From: Brachypterus glaber
Lineage: Eukaryota > Arthropoda > Insecta > Coleoptera > Kateretidae
Direction: 5' to 3'
NCBI GenBank assembly: GCA_958510825.1
Contig: OY294045.1
Location: 13,257,916-13,321,915, forward strand
Length of the DNA: 64,000 bases
The stretch's first letter is position 1. Every line of letters starts with the position of its first letter. The translations under genes were made by a program, and so were the position numbers. The notes under the pieces are model-generated. The model was not told the origin of the DNA and made no database searches. It was given only the letters and a program-made list of their open reading frames with translations. This document shows, one piece after another, positions 33,264 to 46,184 of the stretch.

Positions 33264-33757
33264 TGGTCGTGATTATATTGAGTATCATCAGTTAGTTGCA
33301 TTTGAAATTTGTTACCCACATGATTATTTCCACAATTCGAAACAAAACAAAGTGGCTAAAGTGTTAAAAATAATGTGAATATTTAGACCATATATTTTCT
33401 ACAATAACTGTAGAAGCAATTGAATAGTTCATTCCAAAAACATCAGAAGTCCACCCACAGAAATTTTAGGAAAAAAATAATCAGAAAAAAATATATAAAT
33501 ATTCATGTGTATGCACAGACCATGGTGTTCTGTGCACGCAGTTAAGAAAAATTAGGAACTAACATAAAAACTAATATTGTTTCTTTCCATCCCAAAGTTT
33601 GTGCATGTTGGCTTTTGATTTTTTTGGAACGAACCATTCATTATTAATATTTAATTAAATATTAAAGAAAAATGTAAACTAGTATTTGATTATTTTAATG
33701 AACAAATGTAATGAAGAGTGTTGAATTTGTCTGAAAATTATTAATATTGATAGGTTA

Positions 33758-36093
33758 TCTGTAATATAACGCAAAAAATCGACTAAAAAGAAGAGTCAGC
33801 GAGAGAAACCTTCGGAATTCGGATGGTAATCTTGTGCCTTTGCTGCACCCTAATTTTTCTGTCTCCTTTAATACATTTGTGATGGCCTCCCCCGCTTTTT
33901 TTCCCTAGGTTTGAGAAAACGATGAAAAATAATCCCGGCTTCCATTCTGATCCAAAGGACTGTCATCTGCCGGGTTCGCATTGGAGGTTGTGTACTCTTC
34001 ACATTTCTACATTTAGAAGAATGCATATATTTATAAAATGGGTTTAAAATTAACAAAATAGAAAAAAAAAGTATAACTATTACGTTGAATATGCCATCTT
34101 AAATTAAGAGAATAAAACTCTGCAAGACTATGTCATCGACATGGTCAACAGAGATAGGTAGATAAAAAGAACCCAAACTTAAGATATAGTCATGACGTAA
34201 ACTAAGTCAATGGTTCTATCTCACTTTGACAAACGATTTGAATCCTTTAAAAACAACAAAAACAAAAATGAATTTAAAAGTAGTTAATTTAGCTTTTAAT
34301 TTTAGAGACTCTTATAATCGAAATCGAAATCGAGACCAGATCAAGCAAATACGTCTTCTTTTTATTATTTTAGCTTGTTGCAATTCTGACATTAAAAAAG
34401 TGTTATTTTAAACTTACTGCTCAAGGATCTACATGTACAAACTTTTGCCAAATTGGTCCAATAAGCTGCGCCTATGCGTTTATAACGCCTTTAGACAAAT
34501 AACATACCAATATTCTAGTCCTAGTAGAAAGTTTGCTAGGACTCATATTAATGACTTTCTAACTCTTTATATATTTCGGGCTTTAGTATTTTGCTATAGT
34601 CAACATAAATTTTCCAACCTCTTGATTGAGGCTCTGCTCAGAAACGACATTCTATGGTATTCCAGTCTATGACAAACCTGAGTGTAGTTTTAATAAGGGG
34701 GACGGTAACAATTTTAAACTTTTTGCATTTAAGCTAATTATTGTTTCTTTTTATTATTATTATTTTTTTTTTCATGTTCATATTAGCCCTTTGAGTTGAA
34801 ATACAGGAAAATCATAAATTGTTTCTTGGTTTTATTACATTGTTTCTTGATCTCCGCGAAACTCTGTATATTAAAGATTATACTAAAGCAAGCAAAGCAT
34901 TGAACATTTTCAAAGCTTGTTTTTTCTCTGTAATATAACGCAAAAAATCGACTAAAAAGAAGAGTCAGCGAGAGAAACCTTCGGAATTCGGATGGTAATC
35001 TTGTGCCTTTGCTGCACCCTAATTTCTCTGTCTCCTTTAATACATTTGTGATGGCCTCCCCCGCTTTTTTTCCCTAGGTTTGAGAAAACGATGAAAAATA
35101 ATCCCGGCTTCCATTCTGATCCAAAGGACTGTCATCTGCCGGGTTCGCATTGGAGGTTGTGTACTCTTCACATTTCTACATTTAGAAGAATGCATATATT
35201 TATAAAATGGGTTTAAAATTAACAAAATAGAAAAAAAAGTATAACTATTACGTTGAATATGCCATCTTAAATTAAGAGAATAAAACTCTGCAAGACTATG
35301 TCATCGACATGGTCAACAGAGATAGGTAGATAAAAAGAACCCAAACTTAAGATATAGTCATGACGTAAACTAAGTCAATGGTTCTATCTCACTTTGACAA
35401 ACGATTTGAATCCTTTAAAAACAACAAAAACAAAAATGAATTTAAAAGTAGTTAATTTAGCTTTTAATTTTAGAGACTCTTATAATCGAAATCGAAATCG
35501 AGACCAGATCAAGCAAATACGTCTTCTTTTTATTATTTTAGCTTGTTGCAATTCTGACATTAAAAAAGTGTTATTTTAAACTTACTGCTCAAGGATCTAC
35601 ATGTACAAACTTTTGCCAAATTGGTCCAATAAGCTGCGCCTATGCGTTTATAACGCCTTTAGACAAATAACATACCAATATTCTAGTCCTAGTAGAAAGT
35701 TTGCTAGGACTCATATTAATGACTTTCTAACTCTTTATATATTTCGGGCTTTAGTATTTTGCTATAGTCAACATAAATTTTCCAACCTCTTGATTGAGGC
35801 TCAGCTCAGAAACGACATTCTATGGTATTCCAGTCTATGACAAACCTGAGTGTAGTTTTAATAAGGGGGACGGTAACAATTTTAAACTTTTTGCATTTAA
35901 GCTAATTATTGTTTCTTTTTATTATTATTATTTTTCATGTTCATATTAGCCCTTTGAGTTGAAATACAGGAATATCATAAATTGTTTCTTGGTTTTATTA
36001 CATTGTTTCTTGATCTCCGTGAAACTCTGTATATTAAAGATTATACTAAAGCAAGCAAAGCATTGAACATTTTCAAAGCTTGTTTTTTCTCTG
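33758..36093 (+). repeat. Tandem duplication of a 1.16-1.17-kb unit
   Basis: 33758-34926 and 34927-36093 are near-identical direct copies. They begin TCTGTAATATAACGCAAAAA and end CAAAGCTTGTTTTTTCTCTG. Visible differences are a few substitutions (for example near 33856, 34634 and 34857 against their partners) and length changes in A and T runs. Paired open frames (33868-34056 with 35037-35225 on minus; 34226-34411 with 35394-35579; 34433-34672 with 35601-35840) match between copies but show no domain. I regard them as non-coding, though the unit's nature is unknown. TCTG at both breakpoints may be microhomology. Confidence 0.9.
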
Positions 36094-37639
36094 CGGTGTC
36101 TCTTTTGAATAATAACATACACTTCTATTATAAAATATTTCCGAGATCCTTTTTCCAATTTTAGCCTAAGATATGCGTCATGTTTTAAGCTACAGGGATT
36201 TCGCCAAATTATTTTATATCTACGACTTTCAGACATTTAATGCTTAATTTATTCGAGAAAAACTCATATTATAATATTATATATTAACTCATTATATATT
36301 AACTTCAAATTTATAAATTTTTACTTATTTATTCAAATGTTTTCTACGACTTTTTTAATGTTCAATATTTTAATGTTGTTTCTTTTTTTTAATTGTAAAT
36401 TGTATGCTTTTGTTAGAGAATTGCTCTAGAACTATTTTTCTTTGGCTGTTATATTTTTTACAAATAAATTAGACATTATTGGCAAGATATGTGTCTTTTA
36501 TCTTGACACCCCTGGATCTATTATGATGAAATCAACTCTTTTTGTACTTTAGGAAGAAAACACCAGTCAGCTTTAGCCTGGGTTGCTGAAATTTGGCTTA
36601 ACGTGTTTCTTCGTTTTAGATAGAGAAGCCTTCTGAATTTTACTAAAAATGGATATTACATTCCTAATTTTTAATTATTATATAAGATCCAATTTGATAG
36701 GAAAACAAATAGCAAGTAATATTCCTAATTATGGTTAAAATGTTACTTTTGTGACTAAAAATCTTTTATATATTTCAGTGGAAACTTCTTATAATCTCCA
36801 GGTGCTTCGTAACTCTCCCACCTCAGTATTAAAAAGGACATCTTGTTTTATTATTTTAACTCTTAAGTTATGAAGTTTTGCATTGGTTTGGAATAATATT
36901 AATTATTAATTTGATATTTTAAAATAAAACTTTTAAGTCCGCTTTTATAAACCTTTTAAATTCCTTAATACAGTATGACATGTTTTACCAAATAATTAAA
37001 CTATAAGGTAATAGCCCCTTTTTGCCTTAAACATGCATTAGCTTTTAACCCTAAAAGTGTTTCCTTGCGCTATATTACCTATGGGATTGTAGATTTAGCA
37101 TTAGTAAAGCTTTAGTTACTTGACGTGACACGTTGAAAGGATGCTAGTAATGGTGTATCTTTATTAAGAAACCGCCTACGGCGAATTTAGAGACGGCCGC
37201 TAATATATCATTTTCCCTTCTATTTTGACGGGAAGTTTCATAAAGCTTCGAAAGATGATAAACTCTTCAACCAATGTGGTTGAAGATTATGTGTATGGAA
37301 AACTAACGGAACGGGTTAAGGCGTCTGATTCATTATTAGAACTTTACTTAACACGACAGCTAACGTAAGTTCAATTTACAACCGCCGATTGTCTTTTTTT
37401 AATTAATAATTAAAAGAAGGATATCGTTTTAAATGCGAGTTTTGGGCTAAATGAGAAAAATATGTTTTTGTTTAAAACAGTGCAAAATTATGAAAAAAAA
37501 ATGATAAAAAACTGTTTACAAAGTTTATTTGAAGAAAAAAAATTACATAAAAAAATATTTTACATTTTTGTGTGATCGTAAACCTGACAACAATGCATAA
37601 TTTAAAACTCGTCATGCGCTAAGTGACTCTTTAAATTCT
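36094..37639. other. No feature recognised
   Basis: AT-rich unique sequence. No supported gene, RNA or repeat boundary. Confidence 0.4.
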
Positions 37640-38160
37640 TTTAATTTTTTGTATATTTTTGTGTTTTTTGTAATAAATCCACCTTCAATAATTTTGTGCT
37701 TTTGATTATAACCTCGATATGTATTATTCTGCAGCTATAATCGCTTCTATTAAATGTTTTGGGAACATAATTGTAGTTTTGAGGTGCATTAAGAGAAGAG
37801 GAATGGGTTGAAACTTTGCCCTTGGCTCCACAGGAAAAATAAATGTGTTTGCTTTGTATTCAATTAACAAAATAATGTGCAAAGTTATTTTTATTTATTT
37901 TTAGTTTAAAAACTAAATATGACAAAGTGATTACATAGGCACTTCTTTTTAAGCAAAAATATACTACTACTTACCTACTTACGTATTTGAAATATCTTCT
38001 CTAATTTTTTTAACGACCAAAGGTCGAAACAATATCCAGTAAAGATAAAAAATGATTTTTTTATATTTAACAAATAAAACATTAACTTAACTGCATTTTT
38101 TAATAGCTTTTTACATTTTAAGAGCATTATTTTTAACACAGAACACAATCTTTAATAGCC
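37640..38160 (+). repeat. Dispersed direct repeat, second copy of 18605-19045
   Basis: Same order of blocks as 18605-19045, interrupted by about 130 bp (37815-37945) beginning AGGAATGGGTTGAAACTTTG that is absent from the first copy. Confidence 0.8.
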
Positions 38161-41100
38161 TGGACTTAGTAAATGCTGAATTATTAAATATTAAGTAATG
38201 TTACTATTAATGAATGTTTAAGAAAATTGAAGGAAAAGCTCAAAAGCAGAGCAGAACCAAAATTATCCGAAAAAATCTAGATGTCTTTAAAACAAAAAAT
38301 AAGCATTATTTTGGAAAAAAATAAGGATTTTTTAAAACTGATCAATCACAACGTTTAACAGCGATTAAACCAAGCTAGATATTGAATTAATCAATGAAGT
38401 TTTCTCATTTTATGAATATTGCCACCTAATTTTTTGTGTATTTTTTGATTTTTTTTTTGTGAAAGCAAATGACGTTGTTTAAACTTAACCTATTGAGTCT
38501 CAAGCATTTTCTAATAAAAAATTTGAAAAATAAAAGCTACCCGCAATTTAACCGGAAACATTTATAAGTCTCGGGATTTAATCTCTGATAAAACACTATA
38601 TTCCTTAATGGATAAACAGAAAAATAAATGTATATATTGTATGCTATAGTATAAACTTTGTATTTAATGAGAAATTTATAAATTTCTAAAAGATAAAGGA
38701 TAAAATTGTCGGCATAGTTTTAAGCCTAAAGTCATGTTCTTAACTAAATTACAAACAATTTAAAAAGAATTAACATTCTTCCTTTGAAAACTGAAAAAAT
38801 ATTTAACTATTTCCGCGGCTTGTAGAGCGAGGTATACATATAAAAATGAAAATGCAAATCGTCTTCATTTGACTCTACCACTTATCTCAAAAATGAACAC
38901 TTAAAATCTGGATCCATATATGGCACTTTAATAGATTTTATATTATATGTAAATAAGGTCAACAAAAGAACAAAAACTGAAAATATATTTACCCAAAGTG
39001 CAGTATTTGTACCAGACTAGTCAATTCTTACGTATTTTGGGTCGCACTTGAGATTTTTTTTGTGTGCCGGTGTGCCTACCTAATTTTAAAATTAAAAAAA
39101 AAAAAAAAAACAAAAAATATAAAAAAAATTAAAATGTTTCGAGTATAATAAGGTTATCAAAAAACATATTTTTTATTTTGTGCGCTTTTTAGATAGGATA
39201 TAACGTATGTTTTTACATCCTTATAAATAGGACTCGATGCGCCAAGTGACCTGTTTGATATTCAAATTTTTGATAGTTTGAAAATTCTGTTTTTTAGGGA
39301 CCACCCTAATAGATGTAATAAATTCTTTGGATGAGTAACGTAAAGGTAACATACTACCAAAGGAAAACTTCTTCGCCTTCTTGATTTAATGTGATGCATT
39401 ATGCAAGTGACAGCTTGAGAAATAGTCACACTTTAGAGGATTTTTTTGACAGAATGAAGGAAGGTGGATATATCCTTGCGAAAATAAATATATACGCCTC
39501 ATGACTGAGGGATAATCAGAACTGATGGTTTACTATACGCTAGCAGTGACGGGATGATAAAATGGAAGATTTTTTTTAAGTTTGGATAATATTACCAACT
39601 TAAGAAATATAATATACTCTTTATTAATAAACACAAATTGCTATCCAATCAAATAGCTAAAAAAACAATCATATCGCACGCGGTTTCATTTTCAAATTTG
39701 CTTAGTATTTTGATTAATTTGTGTCAAAATGTGTTTGTTATGAAAATATTAATACTTCTGAAACCGTTCTATAAATATTATAAATATTGAAATTGATTTT
39801 ACAATTGAAATTTTGTGTTTGTGATTTATTTTAGTTGATAAATACAGATTAACCGGTTAACCATATGTTTTGAGGTTATGTTACAGAATAGGGCTGCAGA
39901 ATGTTTTTTATGTTTTTTAATTCGTTTAAAAAACCTAAGCGTAAAATAACAGAATTTGTAAAAAAAATTGTCTGCACGAGCCGCGACTCTAAGTTTTTAA
40001 TTTTTAGTCCAAACTATTTTTTCAGATTGGGTGAGAAATTGCTGTTTTGTAAAAAATGGGGGGGTGTTCACCTGGGTCCCAGCTGGCTCGGACCTGCCCT
40101 GGTTACCAAGGTCTGTGACTTACACCCAATGTTATAACATAAATAGATTATATTATTAAAGTTATAGCAACTGTTTAGGAATAAATAAAAAAAATAAAAT
40201 AAAAAAAAAGATTAGCAACTGTTTTCCTAAACAAAAAATAAAAATTTTCAAAGATTAACCAGCTGCTAAATTTTTTGGTCATGATTAATATTTAAAAATA
40301 TTTTTGCCCTATCCATCTTATATTATAAAATGAATTATTACCGTTTGCCTAAGATTACATGACGGAAACACTCATTAAATTTTCATCATCTTAATCTTAT
40401 TCAAAAATGCTTACTTAAAAATTAATATTTTCTATGGTATATTGCGTTTTAATAAATTTAATTTTAATCTACCCTTGGTTAAAATATATTTTTCTTAGAT
40501 TTCCCCGCAGTACAAGAGGAAAACCTGTAGAAGATTAATGGATGTTATTCACGATACCAAAGATTAAGCCGTGGTTATAATGGAAAAAATCAGTGGCGTG
40601 TAACCAGAATTTAGTAGTGAAAGAAGAATTTTATTTGTAAAACTACATACACTGGAAATCGAAATGGATACGCATGGCTAACAAAGTGATGTGTAAAAAA
40701 AGGACATATTAAGTGTAAATAAGCCTTTTTTACATAAAACACATTTACGACTTTTTCTGTAATTCGCAAATAGAAAAGAAAAAGAAAACAATATCCATTA
40801 CGGAATATTTATATGTACTTAAAAGTTTAAAATCAAAATTGTTTATTTCCTTTCATTGTAATATATTTGTGAACAAATAAATAAATAAATATAAATAAAG
40901 TCTTTAGATTCAAAAATGGAGTTTGCAATGAATCGTCACAAGCAGCATCAAGACCACATCTATGTCACAGCATTTTTTAAGAATTTTTTACTGAGTATCC
41001 ATTCAATAAAAAAAAAAGATTTTTTAGACTTTTTAAGGCTCAAAATGCCGTTTTTACGCTTTGTTAGGCCTGTGCGCAGTTGCGTATCCATTTAGATATC

Positions 41101-41990
41101 CAGTGCTTATGTTAAAAAGCGCTATAATCTATATTAGTAATACTGGTGAGATTAAAATGAATGTTTGTTCATCTAAAGAAAAAATAAAGAACATTTTAAG
41201 ATTATAACTATCAATCGATTAACCCACTCCCTCGAAAAATAAATATGGTGTACTTGAAACTGGATACGGGTCGTTAAAAAAATCAGATGAGGAAAAATAA
41301 GATAACAAAGAAGAAGAAAAGTAAGAAGAAGTGGAAGAGGAAGAAGAAGAAAAAGAAGAGGAAACAGAGAAATAAGAGGAATAAGAGAAAAAGAGGAAGA
41401 AGAGGAAGAAGTAAAGGAACATAAAAAAGAAGAAATAAACAGTAAATGAAAAAATATGTAGGTATCAAAAAAATATATGAGAATAATTTGTTACGTCTGT
41501 ATCTTAATTAGTTTTATCAAAAATTTATGTAAAAATAATACTTTAAATAACACGGTAGCCAATAAATAATAAGCTATCTACGCTATTGGTTAAAAGTTAA
41601 AGAATATAATACTGATATCGGGTGCAAAGAACTAATTTGATTAATTTTTTCGCAACCTGGAATGTGGGGTCTTTAAAGAAATATTATCAAAATTTCGAAA
41701 TTGATTCATCGTTTATGTAAATTTGGGCCTCGCTATTGGGATAAGATAACACCCCGTGCTAATTGGAACAAAATTTATGGCAATACCGAATGAAATGGGT
41801 GAATTTATTTAAAAACAAAGTTTATCTTTGTAAATGGCTCTTCGAAAGGTGGCTCTACACCTTTTTGGAATTAAGGTCTATATAATTACGTTATTTATAA
41901 GGTTATTTAGATAAAATTGAATTATTTATGGTACAAAATTAGTTTGCCTTAAGTATACGTAATACATTACACAGATTCAAGATTTTTTTA
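38161..41990. other. No gene seen; purine-rich tract at 41280-41450
   Basis: Mostly featureless AT-rich DNA. A 55-bp piece at 38527-38580 (AGCTACCCGCAATTTAACCG) resembles the DNA just left of the 13073 foldback. A small GC-richer patch, GGGTCCCAGCTGGCTCGGAC, lies at 40074-40093 with no recognised function. 41280-41450 is almost all A and G on the plus strand. The frames at 39901-40137 and 41219-41468 carry no domain. Confidence 0.45.
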
Positions 41991-41995
41991 TTCTT

Positions 41996-42645
41996 TTTTC
42001 TATTTTGCGTCTCTTATAAGCTCATAATCACAAGCATTTTGCGTGTTCTTATAGGCCCATAAGAGGTTTGTACTTTTTGTTCTTTTGGGTTGGCAACAGA
42101 CCTGGCCTATCGCTTGACGTTTTCCGTGCAAATGTCAATGTCGCTTTAAAGTTGAAATTTCTACAAAATTTCTGTTTAGGATATTTTTACCATGTTAAAA
42201 TTGTTGCTTGGTTAATTGCAGTAAAAAAGAGAAGAGATGACTATAAAATATATCAAAATATCATTTGTTCTTAGAATTTTAAACATGGTGTAAAAAAAAA
42301 TCCCTAAATCAGTCATCAATTTAAATGTAAGTTTTTTTAAATTTTAGAGCAAAATAGAAAAAATTGTACTCGTTTCAAAACACGTTTTTAGCGCACGAGT
42401 ACAAGTTTAGAAAACGAGCTCCTTGCGGCGAGTTTTCTAAAGTACTAGTGCGCTAAAAACGTGTTATGAAACGAGTGCTTTATACAATTTTTTCTATTTT
42501 GCTCTAAAATTTTAAAAAACTTACATTTAAATTGATGACTGATTAAGGGATTTAGGGATTTAGGGATGACTGATTTAGGGATTTAGGACTGGCATTACAG
42601 TTTACAGTATGTTATGAAACTAGTACTTTAATATACTATTATTAA
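41996..42645 (+). repeat. Dispersed element family A, copy 3, with internal palindrome
   Basis: Longest copy of the family. 42306-42545 is a large inverted repeat centred near 42426: CATCAATTTAAATGTAAGTT, AGCAAAATAGAAAAAATTGT, ACACGTTTTTAGCGCAC and AGAAAACGAGCTCCTTG each have complements beyond the centre. Next to it, 42543-42588 contains short GATTTAGG-type tandem units. Confidence 0.8.
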
Positions 42646-43240
42646 ACTTGATTTTGTTCCAAAATTATTATATCGATAGCATAACTTTGTCTTATGCAAC
42701 AGTTTACACTTAGAAAAATCTAATCTTGTAAAAGCAATAAGAAATTATTTTAATTTAAAAAAATTACCTTTTAAAATAATAAAAGTTAAAACTTTACGTT
42801 TTAGTTATGAATAATATTAATTTAAAAAAATAATTTTTACACTAAAACGTTTTTGACTTTAAAGTAAAAGTATTGTCCCTTACTTTCTTATTTTAATGTT
42901 TTTTTCTTAATAAAATTATAATATTTCCCTTTATATTGAAATATTGAAAAATATAAATATATTAAAAGAATTCTTTTTAAAATAACCAGTTTTGTATTAA
43001 AATCTTTTACAAGTTTACAAATGATTTAAAATTACTAACGACTAAAGAAATGGATGTAATAACAAAATAAAAAGTTTTGGTTTTGAAACCAAGAGTTTAC
43101 TATCGATTGAAATAATGGCTGTTATAACATCTTATAGAGACAGATAAAAAAAATAAGAAAATTGTATTTTCTGATTAGGTAATTTTTTACCATTTTGGAA
43201 ATTTAAAAACCATCGTATAAAAAACTCCTCTAAAGTTTAT

Positions 43241-43651
43241 TTTTTTAAGGTATAGTTATTTTAAACCTTCCCGCTTGTAAACAATCTCGAAATTACCATA
43301 GCAACGTAAGATACGCATGAGTCGTAAGCGAAATGACTAGGCCCAATTTACACAACCGTAAAACGTTAAAGTACCATTAACGAGAACAAAACAATGGTTT
43401 ATTCCTCTACATTATTGGAATAAAAGGGATTTTACAAGCAAATTTTGTTTCTACAGGAATACAACAGTGTTTTTAGCAACAGGTTTATCAATTCTCTTTT
43501 TTATATCAAAACATCATAAAAACAAAGTAAGTAAACAAAAATTAAAAATTTTGGTTATGTTGACATTCAAAACAAGCCACATGCTTCAGTGTAAATCGGA
43601 CTTTGTGGAGTATTTAATGGCAAATTTAAAATAACTATACCTTAAAAAAAA
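43241..43651. mobile_element. MITE of about 410 bp
   Basis: TTTTTTTAAGGTATAGTTAT, ending TTTAAA, at 43241-43266 is mirrored at 43624-43650. No coding content. The target duplication is not clear. Confidence 0.7.
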
Positions 43652-43796
43652 TACTCTTCTAGCTCCAGGCTGAAGAGTAACTAATAAATATAGTATGTAC
43701 TTAAGATAATGAATTTAATTAATTGGTAGGTGCTTAATGTTACCAGTATTAGATAACACAATATACCCACATTTTTCACCTAACTGTGATATAATA

Positions 43797-45060
43797 GACC
43801 AGGGTCGATAATTTTTGAAACCAAAAAAAATAATAGTAGAATGAAACCCGTTAAAAAAGGACGAGAATATAACAAAAATGAAAGGAAAAATAATTTACGG
43901 GCGATCTGAGGTCGGGAAGTGGAAGGGGGTGAGTTTTTAAGGGTAAAAAACGGTGTATCTCGATTTCCGGCAAAACTACAAGTACTATGGAAAAAAATTA
44001 AATGACAAAGTTGTAGGTAATAAAGAGACCTACAACTTTTGTAATTACACTTTTTTCACATAACCTCAAAATTTATGTGAAAAATTTAAATAAAGTTTTT
44101 GGTTTGGACTTTTTATCTTATGCAAAAAAATTTTTTTTTTTTTTACGAAATTTGGTGAAAACTTACCTTTTTATGTCCTAAAGACACTGTAATTTTTTTG
44201 ATTTGAAATATTTATTTTTTCACCTTATTTTGACTTTTTATTTATACTTTATACTTTTTACTTTTTTATTTAGAACAACTATTTTCGCATGTTTCTTGCA
44301 ATCTTTATGATTTATGGATTTGTAATCTTTTGTTTATCAATGTAACATAGAATCTTACGTTTTTCAAGTAATTAAAGTGTAAATTTTACTAAATAGCTCA
44401 AAATTGTACATAGTGATTAAAAAAAAATCGGATTCGAGTTTTTTTCTTTTCTTTGCATTTTCTGAGAACATTTACCATAGTAATGTATATATTTTTTTAC
44501 ATTATCAGAAAGAAGAGATTTCAACGAACAAAAAACTCCCCGACTTTTTTTAAAAAGCTGATATTTTGACGCGAGAATTTTCGATTGAAAATTAGGGTGT
44601 TTTTTCGATATTAAGTCAAAATAAGGTGAAAAATAAATATTTCAAATCAAAAAAATTACAGTGTCTTTAGGACATAAAAAGGTAAGTTTTCACCAAATTT
44701 CGTGAAAAAAAATTTTTTTTGCATCAGATAAAAAGTCCAAACCAAAAACTTGATTATTTCAATTTTTCACATAAATTTTGAGGTTATGTGAAAAAAGTGT
44801 AATTACAAAAGTTGTAGGCCTCTTTATTACCTACAACTTTGTCATTTAATTTTTTTCCATAGGACTTGTAGTTTTGCCGGAAATCGAGATACACCGTTTT
44901 TTACCCTTAAAACTCACCCCCTTCCACTTCCCGACCTCAGATCGCCCGTAAATTATTTTTCCTTTCATTTTTGTTATATTCTCGTCCTTTTTTAACGGGT
45001 TTCATCCTACTATAATTTTTTTTCACTTTTTACCATTTTCAAAATTATCGACTCTGGTCT
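43797..45060. mobile_element. Foldback element of 1.26 kb, arms about 440 bp
   Basis: The ends GACCAGGGTCGATAATTTTT and their complement are flanked by TA on each side (43795-43796 and 45061-45062). The arms 43797-44235 and 44627-45060 are reverse complements at high identity: AAACCCGTTAAAAAAGGACG, GGCGATCTGAGGTCGGGAAG, GTGTATCTCGATTTCCGGCA, AAGTTGTAGGTAATAAAGAG and GACACTGTAATTTTTTTGAT all have mirror copies. The spacer of about 390 bp (44236-44626) has no clear frame. The right part from 44280 is repeated at 47841. Confidence 0.88.
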
Positions 45061-45352
45061 ATAATTTACCCTCATGTTTATGAGCTGACATGCAAAACTT
45101 GATAGTGGGAAATTATGAAAACAGACTTCTTCTATTACAAATACAAAACATTTAGAATTAATATATAGAATAACTACCTAATCGTACACACAGTTTAGCA
45201 TTGTTTTATGTCAGAGATAAAAGAAAACGAAAACTATACTCCGTCCAGTTATGCAAGATAGTAAGGGACGACAGAGCGAATAAATAGCATAATTATGCAT
45301 AAATCGTAGTGTATCAAAAATTTAAGAGATGTCGGTACTGTTTTCCTGGAAA

Positions 45353-45468
45353 GGGCCTATCCAAAGACTCGCATAACAAGAATAGTATATAAGAATGCAA
45401 TGACAGGATTGGTTTGATGTGTCGTTATCTATCTTGTAATGGTTGTTATGCGAGCCTCTGGATAGGCC
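45353..45468. mobile_element. Palindromic MITE, same family as 28589-28736
   Basis: GGGCCTATCCAAAGACTCGC, ending ATAACAA, is mirrored by TTGTTATGCGAGCCTCTGGA, ending TAGGCC. TTA follows on the right but not clearly on the left. Duplicated at 48914-49029. Confidence 0.75.
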
Positions 45469-45950
45469 TTAATTGTAACCTAAAAATTTGACGTTTTCAT
45501 TGTGTTTAATATAATTTACGTTTGTACAATATGTAGAATATGCTAATTTAGTGTGAGTGTATGAAGAATAAACCAAAAAAGTACCTTTTTCAATAACATA
45601 CAAAATAACATTAAGCATAACCATTTTTTATGTAACTTTCTCAATAAAAAATATACATATGTAGGTAAACGTAACCTAACTTTTTTTTAATCATTGGTTT
45701 ATGTTTTTTTTTTGCAGATTTGGTGTTTTTTGTGATGATGGGGAAACAGAGAGATTATATTTCTGACCCAACTGAAAATATAAACAGCAAAAGAAAGGAA
45801 AAAAAAGTATTTAAAGATATGCCTGCTTTTTGCAGGTTGCTTTGAAATACGGCTTAGTAGTTTTTAAATTATTACATATTTTAAGGTAAAAATTAAAGTT
45901 CCCTATTAAATAATTTAATAATCTCACAATTTGTAAATAACATACATAGC

Positions 45951-46184
45951 AAACGTTCAAGTATTACGTAACGCAAAATGTACCAAAATTCATTCACTTC
46001 ATACTTTGGTTCTCGCGTTATTCAAGGCTGTAGAGATTTCATATTTTGGCTACCCCCCCTAACACACCCTCCAATAGGGGGGTAGCTAAAATATAAAATC
46101 TGTATAATTTATAATAACGCGAGAACTGGGGTATGAAGTGTATGAATTTTGGTACAATTTGCGTTAAATAATACTTGAACGTTT
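45951..46184. mobile_element. Palindromic MITE (234 bp)
   Basis: AAACGTTCAAGTATTACGTA and its complement form the ends. The arms run inward through TACCAAAATTCATTCACTTC, TCTCGCGTTATT and ATATTTTGGCTACCCCCC to a short loop near 46068. Duplicated at 49512-49745, with a half copy at 18480-18596. Confidence 0.85.

Noticed and set aside
34690..34740. AAGGGGGACGG as a polypurine tract of an LTR retrotransposon
   Set aside because: No LTR pair, primer-binding site or gag-pol frame is seen near either copy.
33868..35840. Paired frames in the 1.17-kb duplication as conserved genes
   Set aside because: The copies are too similar for frame conservation to be informative, and none shows a recognisable domain.
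42543..42588. TTTAGGG-like units as interstitial telomeric sequence
   Set aside because: Insect telomeres are usually TTAGG. The units here are irregular 8-mers within a repeat family and few in number.
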